From the IMG/VR virus record IMGVR_UViG_3300043395_003474, positions 1 through 50,075 of that record: DNA of 50,075 bases, one strand, 5' to 3'. Source of the DNA: a virus. This document shows, piece after piece, positions 21,303 through 28,341 of the stretch; the first letter of the stretch is position 1, and each line of letters opens with the position of its first letter. The notes beneath the pieces are model-generated. The model ran no database searches, was not told the origin of the DNA, and saw nothing but the letters and a program-made list of their open reading frames with translations. Both the position numbers and the translations under genes were made by a program.

Positions 21303-21581
21303 ATGGCTAAATTAGATGATCTTTCTGCAAAAGATGTAGCTGAAGCCCGCTCAATTCACACTGAATTAGTAAAGAGTGGTGATGAGACTGCTAAACACTT
21401 TATTTACTGGTATTCTTGGTTCTGGGCTCTTAGTTCTACAGTATATTTTTTCTGTGTAACATTTATACACCTACCAGAAGGCGGAAGAGATTTCGCTAAC
21501 ATTATTCTTGGATTCTTGCTTGGTACAGCTGTTGCTACCATCATTGGATTCTTCTACGGTAACAGCGATAACGGAGCATAA
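21303..21581 (+). CDS. Two-span small membrane protein
   Basis: 92 residues from ATG 21303, chosen for GGAG eight bases upstream; upstream in-frame ATG/TTG codons lack one. The N-terminal 40 residues are soluble (AKLDDLSAKDVAEARSIHTE). Two membrane helices follow (about 43-62 and 68-86), with FWALSSTVYFFCVTFIHL and IILGFLLGTAVATIIGFFYG. Two bases separate it from the EF-hand gene. Holin-like size; role unknown. Confidence 0.65.
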   Translation: MAKLDDLSAKDVAEARSIHTELVKSGDETAKHFIYWYSWFWALSSTVYFFCVTFIHLPEGGRDFANIILGFLLGTAVATIIGFFYGNSDNGA

Positions 21582-21583
21582 CA

Positions 21584-21901
21584 ATGGCCACCAAGACATT
21601 AGAAAAAGGTTCAAAATATAATCAGTTTGATGTTGATGGTGACGGTATGGTTACTGATGAAGAAATGTCAAAAGCCGAGCATATGATGGAAGCTGAGAAT
21701 AAAGACAAAAAAGAAGACCAACTTCGCATGATGGCATGGGTAGCCATGGGAAGTATGGTCCTCTTTACATTCTTCTTATTCTTACCATTTGTAACAAACG
21801 AAAGGCTTACTGCATTAGATAATCTTCTTCAGATGTTCTATATTGCACAAGCTGGTGTTGTTGCTACATTCTTTGGTGCTAATGCCTATATGAGCAAGTA
21901 A
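21584..21901 (+). CDS. EF-hand membrane protein
   Basis: 105 residues. An N-terminal canonical EF-hand loop DVDGDGMVTDEE (residues 17-28) contains all acidic Ca2+ ligands. A charged helix follows, then two membrane helices (about 48-67 and 80-100). The topology suggests a Ca2+-responsive cytoplasmic or periplasmic domain anchored in the inner membrane. Paired with the gene before it and divergent from the curli operon. A single EF-hand with membrane spans is unusual; a Ca2+-gated holin or sensor is possible but unproven. Confidence 0.72.
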   Translation: MATKTLEKGSKYNQFDVDGDGMVTDEEMSKAEHMMEAENKDKKEDQLRMMAWVAMGSMVLFTFFLFLPFVTNERLTALDNLLQMFYIAQAGVVATFFGANAYMSK

Positions 21902-22222
21902 TCAGAGATTACCTGGTCTGGACATCATATCAATCCCTGGTTTTTCTTCGTCAGATGCAACGATATAATTGACGGTGGAAATCAGGGATTTCTTTTTCTC
22001 AATATCCCATTCTTTTAGATAATCATTCTCTTTATCAAAAAGAACTAGATAATCATCTTCTGTAATCTCAGTAACACGAGAAATAGTCTCACCAAGCCAT
22101 TCTTGGCTAAACTCTTTTGCTTCCTCCATAGTTACTGCATCTTTAGCATCTTCTTCGTTCTTACAACGAACAACATATGATGTGCGATAAGAAGAAACAG
22201 CATCAACCAGAAATAGTTTCAT
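21902..22222 (-). CDS. Hypothetical acidic protein
   Basis: 106 residues from ATG 22222 (MKLFLVDAVSSYRTSYVVRC). A purine-rich GGAAAG lies upstream, and a further upstream in-frame ATG at 22246 would add eight residues. The N-terminal part resembles short phage proteins that begin with a beta-strand sensor-like segment (VVRCKNEEDAKDAV). It overlaps 22203-22385 by 20 bases. Family unknown. Confidence 0.6.
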   Translation of the reverse strand: MKLFLVDAVSSYRTSYVVRCKNEEDAKDAVTMEEAKEFSQEWLGETISRVTEITEDDYLVLFDKENDYLKEWDIEKKKSLISTVNYIVASDEEKPGIDMMSRPGNL

Positions 22223-22385
22223 TTGCTTTTCTTTCCATCTGTTCATATTTTGCTACAATCATCCAGCCACCGAAAGCTGTAATGCACATACCCAGCTCAC
22301 CCCAGTTGCCTTCGATAACGCTAGCAATTGCAGCAACTACAACGCTAACTAAAATTACAATAGTCCAAATATGTAAAAACCTCAT
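22203..22385 (-). CDS. Small two-span membrane protein
   Basis: 60 residues with two hydrophobic segments (LHIWTIVILVSVVVAAIASV and LGMCITAFGGWMIVAKY) and a charged tail. ATG 22385 overlaps the upstream stop as TGATG. Unknown function. Confidence 0.6.
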   Translation of the reverse strand: MRFLHIWTIVILVSVVVAAIASVIEGNWGELGMCITAFGGWMIVAKYEQMERKANETISG

Positions 22386-22579
22386 CACGCGGCCCTCACT
22401 TTAAAGTTTGAATACTTACCATCTCTATTTAACTTAGAGACTGCATCAATCCAAGACTTGGCTTCTTTTTCGGTAGTAAAGTGAATCTTATCTATAACTG
22501 TAAGACCATTTAAAACACCTTTAGATAGAGTCTTTTCAAATTCCACGATGTACTTATACTGACCTGGATAAACCGACAT
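22385..22579 (-). CDS. Hypothetical small protein
   Basis: 64 residues with alternating beta/helix pattern (YKYIVEFEKTLSKGVLNGLT, then EKEAKSWIDAVSKLNRDGKY). GAGGAGG lies upstream. First gene of a short unit after the tRNA(CAT) terminator. An A/T-rich upstream region includes TATAAT near 22600 but no well-placed -35. Confidence 0.6.
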   Translation of the reverse strand: MSVYPGQYKYIVEFEKTLSKGVLNGLTVIDKIHFTTEKEAKSWIDAVSKLNRDGKYSNFKVRAA

Positions 22580-22624
22580 TGAAGCCTCCTCTTGTTGCGT
22601 ATATTATATATTATCATGAATCAA

Positions 22625-22653
22625 TAAAAAAAGCCACCGATTTCTCGATGGCT
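22625..22653 (-). terminator. Intrinsic terminator after tRNA(CAT)
   Basis: AGCCATCGA/TCGGTGGCT stem with a GAAA-type loop and a TTTTTTT tail on the minus strand, 12 bases after the tRNA CCA. Confidence 0.88.
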
Positions 22654-22665
22654 AATTTTATTTTA

Positions 22666-22740
22666 TGGTGGACAGGGTAGGACTCGAACCTACACTATGA
22701 CCGTTATGAGCGGCCGGCTTCACCTTTAAGCTACCCGTCC
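22666..22740 (-). tRNA. tRNA with CAT anticodon (Met or Ile2)
   Basis: Acceptor GGACGGG/CCTGTCC, anticodon stem GGCCG/CGGTC with loop CTCATAA, T-arm GTAGGTTCGAGTCCTAC and encoded ACCA. The preceding small ORF stops on its first base, so the tRNA is cut out of a protein-coding transcript. Confidence 0.9.
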
Positions 22741-22913
22741 TAAAAAGGAACGTGATATTTTTCACCTAATGATATTGTATATAGCCATTCGGTAATTTCT
22801 TCACGTAATTTTTTAGCATTCTCTTCATCCTTTTCCCATTCAGCTTCAGCTAATTTGATTCTGAGACTTTTAATAGTGTCACTGATTAGGGGAAAGGGTT
22901 CTGAATCTTGCAT
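22740..22913 (-). CDS. 57-residue charged helical protein
   Basis: MQDSEPFPLISDTIKSLRIK at the start, then a charged helix (LAEAEWEKDEENAKKLREEI). Its start overlaps the stop of 22913-23005 (TAATG) and its stop overlaps the tRNA. Function unknown; overlap on both sides supports translation. Confidence 0.55.
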   Translation of the reverse strand: MQDSEPFPLISDTIKSLRIKLAEAEWEKDEENAKKLREEITEWLYTISLGEKYHVPF

Positions 22914-23005
22914 TACTTCTTCTTGCGATTATTACGAGCTTTGCGTTTCTTTGAACCTACTTTACGACGACCTTTACGAGGTCTATTTTTATGAGGATGT
23001 GCCAT
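22913..23005 (-). CDS. 30-residue highly basic peptide
   Basis: MAHPHKNRPRKGRRKVGSKK then RKARNNRKKK: 16 of 30 residues are Lys or Arg. AATAGGAG lies upstream. Composition recalls ribosomal-protein tails, RNA-binding peptides or DNA-condensing peptides. Located between the 3'-phosphatase and a small helical protein in one operon. Confidence 0.55.
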   Translation of the reverse strand: MAHPHKNRPRKGRRKVGSKKRKARNNRKKK

Positions 23006-23016
23006 TATAACTCCTA

Positions 23017-23457
23017 TTAAAAATTACCAGGGGCAACCTGAAGAACTCTAATACCTTCATCACGAATTGAATCAACTACTCTACTACGATCATCAAACCA
23101 CATAAAAGGGTTTCCCCATTCAGTTTTGATTTGTTCAAGCAATTCTTTTTTAATTAATCCATCATCGCGATAATCATTTGCTTTTCTCATAAAAAGATCA
23201 TCATAATATACATTATGAAAAGCAAGCCAATCAATAGTTTCTTTACGATTTGTTTCATCTCGTGCTGAGCAGAGAATCACAGAACCATAACTTTTAAAAC
23301 ACTGTGTAAGCCAGATGATATCTTCATGAGGTTTATCAAAAGGAATCAGAGCTTTAAAAGTTGTCCAATCTTTTGGTGATTTGCGGATGTAAGGTAGACG
23401 GTGTTCAAGATCACTCAAAGTACCGTCGATATCAAATACAAATACTTTATTATTCAT
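23017..23457 (-). CDS. Polynucleotide 3'-phosphatase (T4 Pnk phosphatase-domain type)
   Basis: 146 residues. HAD motif I is FVFDIDGTLSDLEHR (D9, D11), motif II is VILCSARDE, and the motif III/IV region is FMWFDDRSRVVD. The pattern matches the C-terminal phosphatase domain of T4 PseT/Pnk, which removes 3'-phosphates from cleaved tRNA or DNA. The kinase domain is absent, so this is a stand-alone phosphatase. In T4 the enzyme helps repair tRNAs broken by host anticodon nucleases; neighbouring tRNA genes make a similar role plausible. Confidence 0.85.
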   Translation of the reverse strand: MNNKVFVFDIDGTLSDLEHRLPYIRKSPKDWTTFKALIPFDKPHEDIIWLTQCFKSYGSVILCSARDETNRKETIDWLAFHNVYYDDLFMRKANDYRDDGLIKKELLEQIKTEWGNPFMWFDDRSRVVDSIRDEGIRVLQVAPGNF

Positions 23458-23460
23458 AAA

Positions 23461-23559
23461 TCACCTAGTGACCATCTCTGCTAATATAATACCGAAAATC
23501 ATACCAGTAAAAAACTGCAACAAGTACAATGCAATTTCAATTTTTGTTTCTTTTGTCAT
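23461..23559 (-). CDS. 32-residue membrane mini-protein
   Basis: MTKETKIEIALYLLQFFTGM then IFGIILAEMVTR: a single membrane helix with charged ends. AAGGAAAG lies upstream of ATG 23559 and the promoter at 23584-23612 is directly ahead. Confidence 0.5.
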   Translation of the reverse strand: MTKETKIEIALYLLQFFTGMIFGIILAEMVTR

Positions 23560-23583
23560 GTTCTTTCCTTTCTTCATATTATA

Positions 23584-23612
23584 ATAATAAGATATTATGA
23601 GAAAAAAATCAA
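23584..23612 (-). promoter_or_regulatory. Early promoter TTGATT-17-TATTAT
   Basis: -35 at 23607-23612 and -10 at 23584-23589. It drives the 23461-22740 unit, including the phosphatase and tRNA. Confidence 0.8.
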
Positions 23613-23615
23613 CTC

Positions 23616-23843
23616 TTATTTTTTTATAGAAGCTTTAAGTTTGTCAATGTTTTTACTTTGATTTTCAACATGATCTTTAGTTATATTATCTAGTCCTTGT
23701 TTAAATTTTGCAATGAACATTTCTTCTTCTTGTTTATGACGTTTCACCATTTCATCTAAAGCTTTCATGTTAGTCCAAATAATGTTCCAACATACGCCAA
23801 GACCGAAACTACAAAACATAAGAAATACAATAAGCCAAGTCAT
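23616..23843 (-). CDS. Membrane-anchored coiled-coil protein
   Basis: 75 residues. An N-terminal membrane helix (TWLIVFLMFCSFGLGVCWNI) is followed by a charged coiled coil to the C-terminus. Overlaps the upstream gene by four bases. Topology resembles Rz-type or superinfection-exclusion proteins, without specific evidence. Confidence 0.6.
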   Translation of the reverse strand: MTWLIVFLMFCSFGLGVCWNIIWTNMKALDEMVKRHKQEEEMFIAKFKQGLDNITKDHVENQSKNIDKLKASIKK

Positions 23844-24064
23844 TTTGCCGGTGCAAATTTGTAATAAATGTCAGCTGCTTTACGAATATCATCATTAGTA
23901 CGTTCGTAACAATCTTTATCCATAATTGCTGCAACAATTAGATGCACATCATTCTCCGAATAGTACATACGAAGAATGTCTTTAAATCTATCCCAGAATG
24001 ATGCAGGAATAGAAATTACTGGTTTTGTTACATTATTCTTTTTAAACTCTAGAACCGTTCCCAT
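23840..24064 (-). CDS. Hypothetical protein
   Basis: 74 residues from ATG 24064 (MGTVLEFKKNNVTKPVISIP), chosen over a longer frame whose extra N-terminus merely mirrors the overlapping upstream gene. Predicted helical (FWDRFKDILRMYYSENDVHL). Overlaps 24042-24332 by 23 bases. Unknown. Confidence 0.55.
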   Translation of the reverse strand: MGTVLEFKKNNVTKPVISIPASFWDRFKDILRMYYSENDVHLIVAAIMDKDCYERTNDDIRKAADIYYKFAPAK

Positions 24065-24332
24065 CACCAAGAATCCTTTCAGCATCAGCAACAGCTTGTT
24101 TAGCCAACATAAGATACAATTCAGACTCAACTAATAATTCTTTTGATGCTATTGTATATACAGCATCTTCAAGCGGATTACCTTCATTAACTTTCAAGAT
24201 AGCCTGATGTGCCATTGCTCGGACAAAATCATCATTTGACTCTTGTTTAATGCGAATTAGTACATCAACAAGATACTGAGTCATAGACCCAGGAGGACCT
24301 TCACGATTAGTTAAGAGTCTGCGTTTGTTCAT
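24042..24332 (-). CDS. Hypothetical helical protein
   Basis: 96 residues, all-helical, with TQYLVDVLIRIKQESNDDFV and ELLVESELYLMLAKQAVADA. No known motif. It shares one base with the GapR-like gene stop, so they are coupled. Confidence 0.6.
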   Translation of the reverse strand: MNKRRLLTNREGPPGSMTQYLVDVLIRIKQESNDDFVRAMAHQAILKVNEGNPLEDAVYTIASKELLVESELYLMLAKQAVADAERILGDGNGSRV

Positions 24333-24571
24333 TATTCCATTCCAATTGCTGACATATAGAGTTCAAGAAGTGCTTCTTCTTCTTGACGTTCTTCTTTAGT
24401 CCTACGACGAATTGAAACCAACTTACGAATAATCTTGGGATCATATCCTGTTGACTTTACTTCTAGATAGACACTCTTAATGTCTTCTGAGGTAGCTTTC
24501 TTTTCTTCTTCAAGTTTTTCGATGCGGTTAATATACTGCATCACTTCATCTTTATTTGGTCCATTACTCAT
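24332..24571 (-). CDS. GapR-like nucleoid protein (DUF2312)
   Basis: 79 residues matching the DUF2312/GapR family along most of its length: INRIEKLEEEKKATSEDIKS, VYLEVKSTGYDPKIIRKLVS, RRRTKEERQEEEALLELYMS, AIGME. GapR is an alphaproteobacterial DNA-binding protein that forms tetramers on overtwisted DNA ahead of replication and transcription. A phage copy could assist its own replication or compete with host GapR. Coupled by ATGA overlap to the gene upstream. Strong pointer to an alphaproteobacterial host. Confidence 0.92.
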   Translation of the reverse strand: MSNGPNKDEVMQYINRIEKLEEEKKATSEDIKSVYLEVKSTGYDPKIIRKLVSIRRRTKEERQEEEALLELYMSAIGME

Positions 24572-24804
24572 TGCATCATCTCCTTAGGGGGCATAAAGGG
24601 GCTAACACTATCTTTAGACTCTGCTACAGCATCAATCATTAAATCAAAATCAGATTCAGGTAATACTGTTTTGTATAATGATAATGTCAGAGAAAGCATT
24701 GCTGCCCCAACAACAATTGCATCATAATTATTCAACATCTCGTTAATGAAAACAAGTGTATCTGCATATGCTGATTTAAGATCATTATCTGGATCATCAA
24801 CCAT
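24568..24804 (-). CDS. Hypothetical helical protein
   Basis: 78 residues from ATG 24804 (MVDDPDNDLKSAYADTLVFI). A hydrophobic helix AIVVGAAMLSLTLSLYKTVL may be a membrane or core helix. Coupled to GapR by a four-base overlap and to the gene upstream by eight. Start choice is uncertain. Confidence 0.55.
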   Translation of the reverse strand: MVDDPDNDLKSAYADTLVFINEMLNNYDAIVVGAAMLSLTLSLYKTVLPESDFDLMIDAVAESKDSVSPFMPPKEMMQ

Positions 24805-25012
24805 TTTCTTTGACCAATTTAAGATTATCAAATGGGTCAATAACATAATCCATCATTGTCAAGAATGTTTTGAATTGATCTAATACTACTTCGTAATGAA
24901 CGTCTGTCGCATCAAATTCAAGAATCCCAACTTTATCAGGAAAATTAGAATCATGATGGCCAGATGATTCTACTTTCATTGTAACTTTTACTTTAAAATT
25001 ATCTTCACTCAT
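24797..25012 (-). CDS. Hypothetical small protein
   Basis: 71 residues from ATG 25012 (MSEDNFKVKVTMKVESSGHH). Beta-rich N-terminus and acidic middle; no motif recognised. First gene after DUF932 in the same unit. Confidence 0.55.
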   Translation of the reverse strand: MSEDNFKVKVTMKVESSGHHDSNFPDKVGILEFDATDVHYEVVLDQFKTFLTMMDYVIDPFDNLKLVKENG

Positions 25013-25045
25013 GAACAATACTCTCTTGTTAGTAGTGGAGACGGC

Positions 25046-25981
25046 TTACGCCGCCTCCGCATATTCAATTGCCTTATTCAAAGCTGTTACTTTACGTTGA
25101 CGGTTTTGACCATACCAGGCAGACTGCAAACGAGATTCATTGGTATGACCAAGAAGATGATCCGTGGTAAAGGTCACTGCATTAAAAGCATTCCACCATG
25201 AACCAGGTGCAAAGTCAGCACCAGGCTGTGTCTCAACAACTGAAAGAATTTGCTCAGCTGGTCGTGACATCACTTCTTTATTTGACTTAGAAAGGGAAGG
25301 GAAGATTTCATTCAAATAGTTATGCAGTGAATCTTCATTATAACGTTTTGTAGAAAGAAACTCTGCAGCTTCTTTATAGGTCGTCATTTTATTATGGGCA
25401 ATGCCGAGTGTGCGTTTAACCATATCAGCGTCGAAAACCCTACGGTGATTGAGACGTACAACCATATCGCTAGTAGAACCCAGAGCCAAGGTAAGTGTGT
25501 TATTACATACCACACGAATCGGAGTAAACCTAATATCAATACACTTGCCATACTCGTGAGGATTAGAAAAGAGAAGATAGCTGTCAACTTTGTCTCCACC
25601 AAGAATCTCAAAAGACTCATTTACTTTTGCAAGAGCCCAAACATTCTTACCTTCACGGATGGAACCGGCTGTATGCATCTTCATATTACCTTGCATAACA
25701 AAATCATGGAAGAATTCAAAAGCTTCATGATTCTGAACTGGATTCCATTCTCCAGAAACTACAGAAAGAATCTTTCCATCTGAAGAACGAACAAGAGCCG
25801 AATCTTCTGTTGGGATCTTTTGATCATTATAATCAATGTATGTTGGAATTTTATCAACAGTCCAATTCAATCCTGCTTTATCAAGCATCTGTGCAGGGGT
25901 CAGATCATCAATAACTTGTATTCCAAGCCCATGCCAAGGCACTTCACCTGCATAAGCCATCGTCTCAATCTCATGTGCCAT
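25046..25981 (-). CDS. DUF932 phage/plasmid-like protein (TIGR03299 type)
   Basis: 311 residues. Family segments are visible: EVPWHGLGIQV near residue 13, VVSGEWNPVQNHEAFEFFHD (73-92), FTPIRVVCNNTLTLAL (152-167), and a C-terminal TDHLLGHTNESRLQSAWYGQ. This family is widespread on phages and plasmids, often near recombination genes. Its biochemical function is not established. Own promoter at 26017-26045. Confidence 0.88.
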   Translation of the reverse strand: MAHEIETMAYAGEVPWHGLGIQVIDDLTPAQMLDKAGLNWTVDKIPTYIDYNDQKIPTEDSALVRSSDGKILSVVSGEWNPVQNHEAFEFFHDFVMQGNMKMHTAGSIREGKNVWALAKVNESFEILGGDKVDSYLLFSNPHEYGKCIDIRFTPIRVVCNNTLTLALGSTSDMVVRLNHRRVFDADMVKRTLGIAHNKMTTYKEAAEFLSTKRYNEDSLHNYLNEIFPSLSKSNKEVMSRPAEQILSVVETQPGADFAPGSWWNAFNAVTFTTDHLLGHTNESRLQSAWYGQNRQRKVTALNKAIEYAEAA

Positions 25982-26016
25982 TTCACCTCTCCATTTTAAA
26001 TTGCACTTACTTAATT

Positions 26017-26045
26017 ATAATAGGATAGTCTTTTAATAAAATCAA
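26017..26045 (-). promoter_or_regulatory. Early promoter TTGATT-17-TATTAT before DUF932
   Basis: -35 at 26040-26045 and -10 at 26017-26022. The downstream AAGTAAGTG is shared with the promoter at 3018-3046. Confidence 0.82.
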
Positions 26046-26048
26046 CAA

Positions 26049-26375
26049 TTAATCACAAATTGTCGCAACTCGGCCTACCCAACGCCAACCATCCCAATAA
26101 CGGTTAACGATTACTTGACGACATGTTGGTTCATAATATTCCTGATAATAGGTATTACCATAATATCTAGGTTGATTCATGTTATTAATCATTCCACCAA
26201 TGATCAATCCACCAACAAGGCCTCCAAATAAAGCAGCACCTGCATCTCCACCACCATGATGATGGCGAGGAGGAACACCTGCAAATCCCTGACCATGACG
26301 ATGGTTCCATCCATCAGCTTGTGCTGATGTAATCAATGCTGCAGATGCAACTAATCCTAAAATAAACTTACGCAT
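26049..26375 (-). CDS. Secreted glycine/histidine-rich protein
   Basis: 108 residues from ATG 26375 (GGAG seven bases upstream). Signal peptide MRKFILGLVASAALITSAQA. The mature protein has a His/Gly-rich stretch (RHHHGGGDAG), a glycine-zipper membrane-like segment (AALFGGLVGGLIIGGMI) and a C-terminal Cys pair around CRQVIVNRYWDGWRWV. The layout resembles small outer-membrane or periplasmic proteins of Alphaproteobacteria (BA14K/17-kDa antigen style). Possible envelope modification during infection; identity not established. Confidence 0.6.
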   Translation of the reverse strand: MRKFILGLVASAALITSAQADGWNHRHGQGFAGVPPRHHHGGGDAGAALFGGLVGGLIIGGMINNMNQPRYYGNTYYQEYYEPTCRQVIVNRYWDGWRWVGRVATICD

Positions 26376-26499
26376 GACGTTTCTCCAAACGTTTACGATC
26401 GTAAGAACCCTTGCCCTTACGTGATCTAATAATGCGCGGCTGATACTTGCGTTCTGCAAGTTCTTTTGCGTATATGTTCTTGATTGCTTTCTTCATCAT
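26368..26499 (-). CDS. 43-residue basic protein, possibly leaderless
   Basis: Starts MMKKAIKNIYAKELAERKYQ and ends KRLEKRHA; strongly basic. The -10 box at 26506-26511 places the transcript start at or within a base or two of ATG 26499/26496, so the mRNA is probably leaderless. The end overlaps the signal-peptide gene. Nucleic-acid binding is likely from composition only. Confidence 0.5.
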   Translation of the reverse strand: MMKKAIKNIYAKELAERKYQPRIIRSRKGKGSYDRKRLEKRHA

Positions 26500-26505
26500 A
26501 TTAAT

Positions 26506-26534
26506 ATAATATCATTTTTTTAATAAAAAATCAA
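26506..26534 (-). promoter_or_regulatory. Early promoter TTGATT-17-TATTAT
   Basis: -35 at 26529-26534 and -10 at 26506-26511, directly in front of the basic 43-residue protein. Confidence 0.78.
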
Positions 26535-26547
26535 CAGAAAAATTATC

Positions 26548-26626
26548 TAATGTTTTCAATGGGTTAATTTTTAAAAAAACCTAATGATTTCAATGGGTTA
26601 AAAAATCTAATGATTTCAATGACTTA
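26548..26626 (-). repeat. Three tandem terminator-like repeats after regA
   Basis: Copies at 26607-26626, 26581-26600 and 26548-26566 (transcription order). Each reads approximately TAACCCATTGAAATCATTAG on the minus strand. The first two run straight into a six- or seven-base T-run, the third into ATAATTTTT. The first copy contains the regA stop codon. A related motif ends the folE unit (37229-37258) and forms part of the 5850-5920 terminator. Confidence 0.6.
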
Positions 26627-27019
26627 GTATTTGGAACCTATTGTATATTTGGTCACTAAATTCCACTGATTTTTTTCTTTAAATGGAATTATTTTTATTT
26701 GATTTAGAGGGGCAATAGGATCTTCTACTTTTTTATAATCTACTATTTCTATCAATTCCCACTCATCAAGAAGATGTATAATTCTATTTCTTCGAGCTAC
26801 ATCACCTTCAATCAATGAAGATTCTTTACCGTCTAACAAGAACAATTCTTTAAAATGGACAATATAATATTTGCCCTGTTTGTGTAAAATATGACAGGAT
26901 TGATATAAAGTATTTTCTTTCTTAGAAGCTAGGCCAATTCTTGATAATGTTTCTCTAACCTTAAGGAAGTCCTCAGCATTTCTAAGTCTCACTTCCACCA
27001 GCTGATTTATGTTGAACAT
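26624..27019 (-). CDS. regA: RegA translational repressor
   Basis: 131 residues from ATG 27019 (MFNINQLVEVRLRNAEDFLK, then VRETLSRIGLASKKENTLYQ). Core segments QSCHILHKQGKYYIVHFKEL, GDVARRNRIIHLLDEWELIE and IIPFKEKNQWNLVTKYTIG match T4 RegA. RegA binds initiation regions of early mRNAs to shut them off, including its own and clamp-loader messages. It overlaps gene 62 by 38 bases and ends the 45-44-62-regA cluster, as in T4. Confidence 0.93.
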   Translation of the reverse strand: MFNINQLVEVRLRNAEDFLKVRETLSRIGLASKKENTLYQSCHILHKQGKYYIVHFKELFLLDGKESSLIEGDVARRNRIIHLLDEWELIEIVDYKKVEDPIAPLNQIKIIPFKEKNQWNLVTKYTIGSKY

Positions 27020-27407
27020 GATTATTACCACCTTTTATTATTCTTATTTTTATATGGTCAATCTGCTCCCTAGTCAGCACACTGCTAATTTCAAGAGCCC
27101 TCTTGTTGTTTACCTTATAATATTCTTTAATAATTTCTATATCAGAGCTCTCAATAGGCTTAGCCCATTTTGAAAATCTCTTAGAAACCCGTATACTATT
27201 TAGGTAATAATCATTTTGCATTATAGAATCTATGTGGTTTGCGCGATTTATCTCATTGGCATAGAGAACAGTATCAACAAAATAAGAAAGAGCCCGATTC
27301 ACTAGGAACGGGCTGTAATCTTTTTCAGCTAAAGTAGGATTTTCACTATTTCTGATCAAATCCTGTTTATTGATATTAATAGCATTTACATAATCAAAAG
27401 GGTTCAT
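26982..27407 (-). CDS. 62: Clamp-loader small subunit, gp62 type
   Basis: 141 residues. Start MNPFDYVNAININKQDLIRN, then SPFLVNRALSYFVDTVLYAN and SKRFSKWAKP, all matching T4 gp62. It pairs with gp44 to load clamp gp45. Four-base overlap with gp44 upstream; the order 45-44-62-regA is conserved. Confidence 0.93.
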   Translation of the reverse strand: MNPFDYVNAININKQDLIRNSENPTLAEKDYSPFLVNRALSYFVDTVLYANEINRANHIDSIMQNDYYLNSIRVSKRFSKWAKPIESSDIEIIKEYYKVNNKRALEISSVLTREQIDHIKIRIIKGGNNHVQHKSAGGSET

Positions 27408-28339
27408 AGAAACTCCAAAGATACCATGACTTCTGTTAAAAAAGCAGCAAGATTGATTTCAGGATCGGCCACAAAAGCAGCTTGATATTGATACTTTGCA
27501 ATCAATACAACAAGCTCTGGAATACTAGCTGGTTTAACATAATTATAAGCTTGATCATAGAACTTCCTAAACAATTGTGTAGAATCCGTATCGGAGTTTT
27601 CACCTATCCATTTACGCATCTCCCCAAAGTTCTTTGCTTTGATATAGCCGATGAGAGTCTTAAGGTTCTCATCTGCTAAGTTAACAAAGATACCTGAATC
27701 AATCTTACCGTTTACTGAGTATCTTTGTAGTTCATTAAGGACACGACGCCAATCAGGCACATGCTTATTAATAAGCTCAGCAACAACAGCTTTATCATAT
27801 TCTACCTCTTCTTTAGAAAGTATTCCCACTGTTCTTTTAAAGAATTGTACAGCAAGTCTAGGTAGATCGTCTTTGGAAATTTTGAAGTCAACCACGGAGC
27901 ATCGTGAGTGTAATGGTTCAATGATGCGGTGCTTGAAGTTACACGTGAGTATGAAGCCGCAGTTCCGTGAGAACTCTTCCATGAAATTGCGTAGAGCTGG
28001 CTGTGTAGAGTTGGCGTTAAGGTAATCGGCTTCGTCGAGGATGACATACTTTCTTCCCCCACTAAAAGATACTGAGGAAGCAAATTGTTGGATGTCGTTT
28101 CGGAGTGTGTCAATATTACCATTCATAGATCCATTGATTACAATGTAGTCAGCACCAATCTGTTCTAACATAGCCTTTGCTACTGTTGTCTTACCAACAC
28201 CAGCAGAACCTGTCAATAACAGATTAGGTATGTTTCCACTATCTATAAAAGAGCTGAAGGTCTGCTTGAGACCTTCAGGAAGTATACAATCATTAATTGT
28301 CTTCGGTCGATACTTTTCGACCCAGAGAAATTCATCCAT
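27404..28339 (-). CDS. 44: Clamp-loader ATPase, gp44 type
   Basis: 311 residues, AAA+ clamp loader. VEKYRPKTINDCILPE at the start, Walker A LTGSAGVGKTTVA (about 43-55), Walker B VILDEADYL, and arginine-finger region HSRCSVVDF, as in T4 gp44/RFC. It opens gp45 and loads it at primer ends with gp62. Confidence 0.96.
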   Translation of the reverse strand: MDEFLWVEKYRPKTINDCILPEGLKQTFSSFIDSGNIPNLLLTGSAGVGKTTVAKAMLEQIGADYIVINGSMNGNIDTLRNDIQQFASSVSFSGGRKYVILDEADYLNANSTQPALRNFMEEFSRNCGFILTCNFKHRIIEPLHSRCSVVDFKISKDDLPRLAVQFFKRTVGILSKEEVEYDKAVVAELINKHVPDWRRVLNELQRYSVNGKIDSGIFVNLADENLKTLIGYIKAKNFGEMRKWIGENSDTDSTQLFRKFYDQAYNYVKPASIPELVVLIAKYQYQAAFVADPEINLAAFLTEVMVSLEFL

Positions 28340-28341
28340 AA

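Noticed and set aside
25384-25783. Membrane-like ORFs inside the DUF932 gene
   Set aside because: Antisense or frame shadows; DUF932 is intact through the region with clear family motifs.
26548-26626. CRISPR-like array or replication iterons suggested by three tandem 20-base repeats
   Set aside because: Spacers are only 14 and 6 bases, units run into T-tracts and one contains a stop codon. Terminator-like function fits better.
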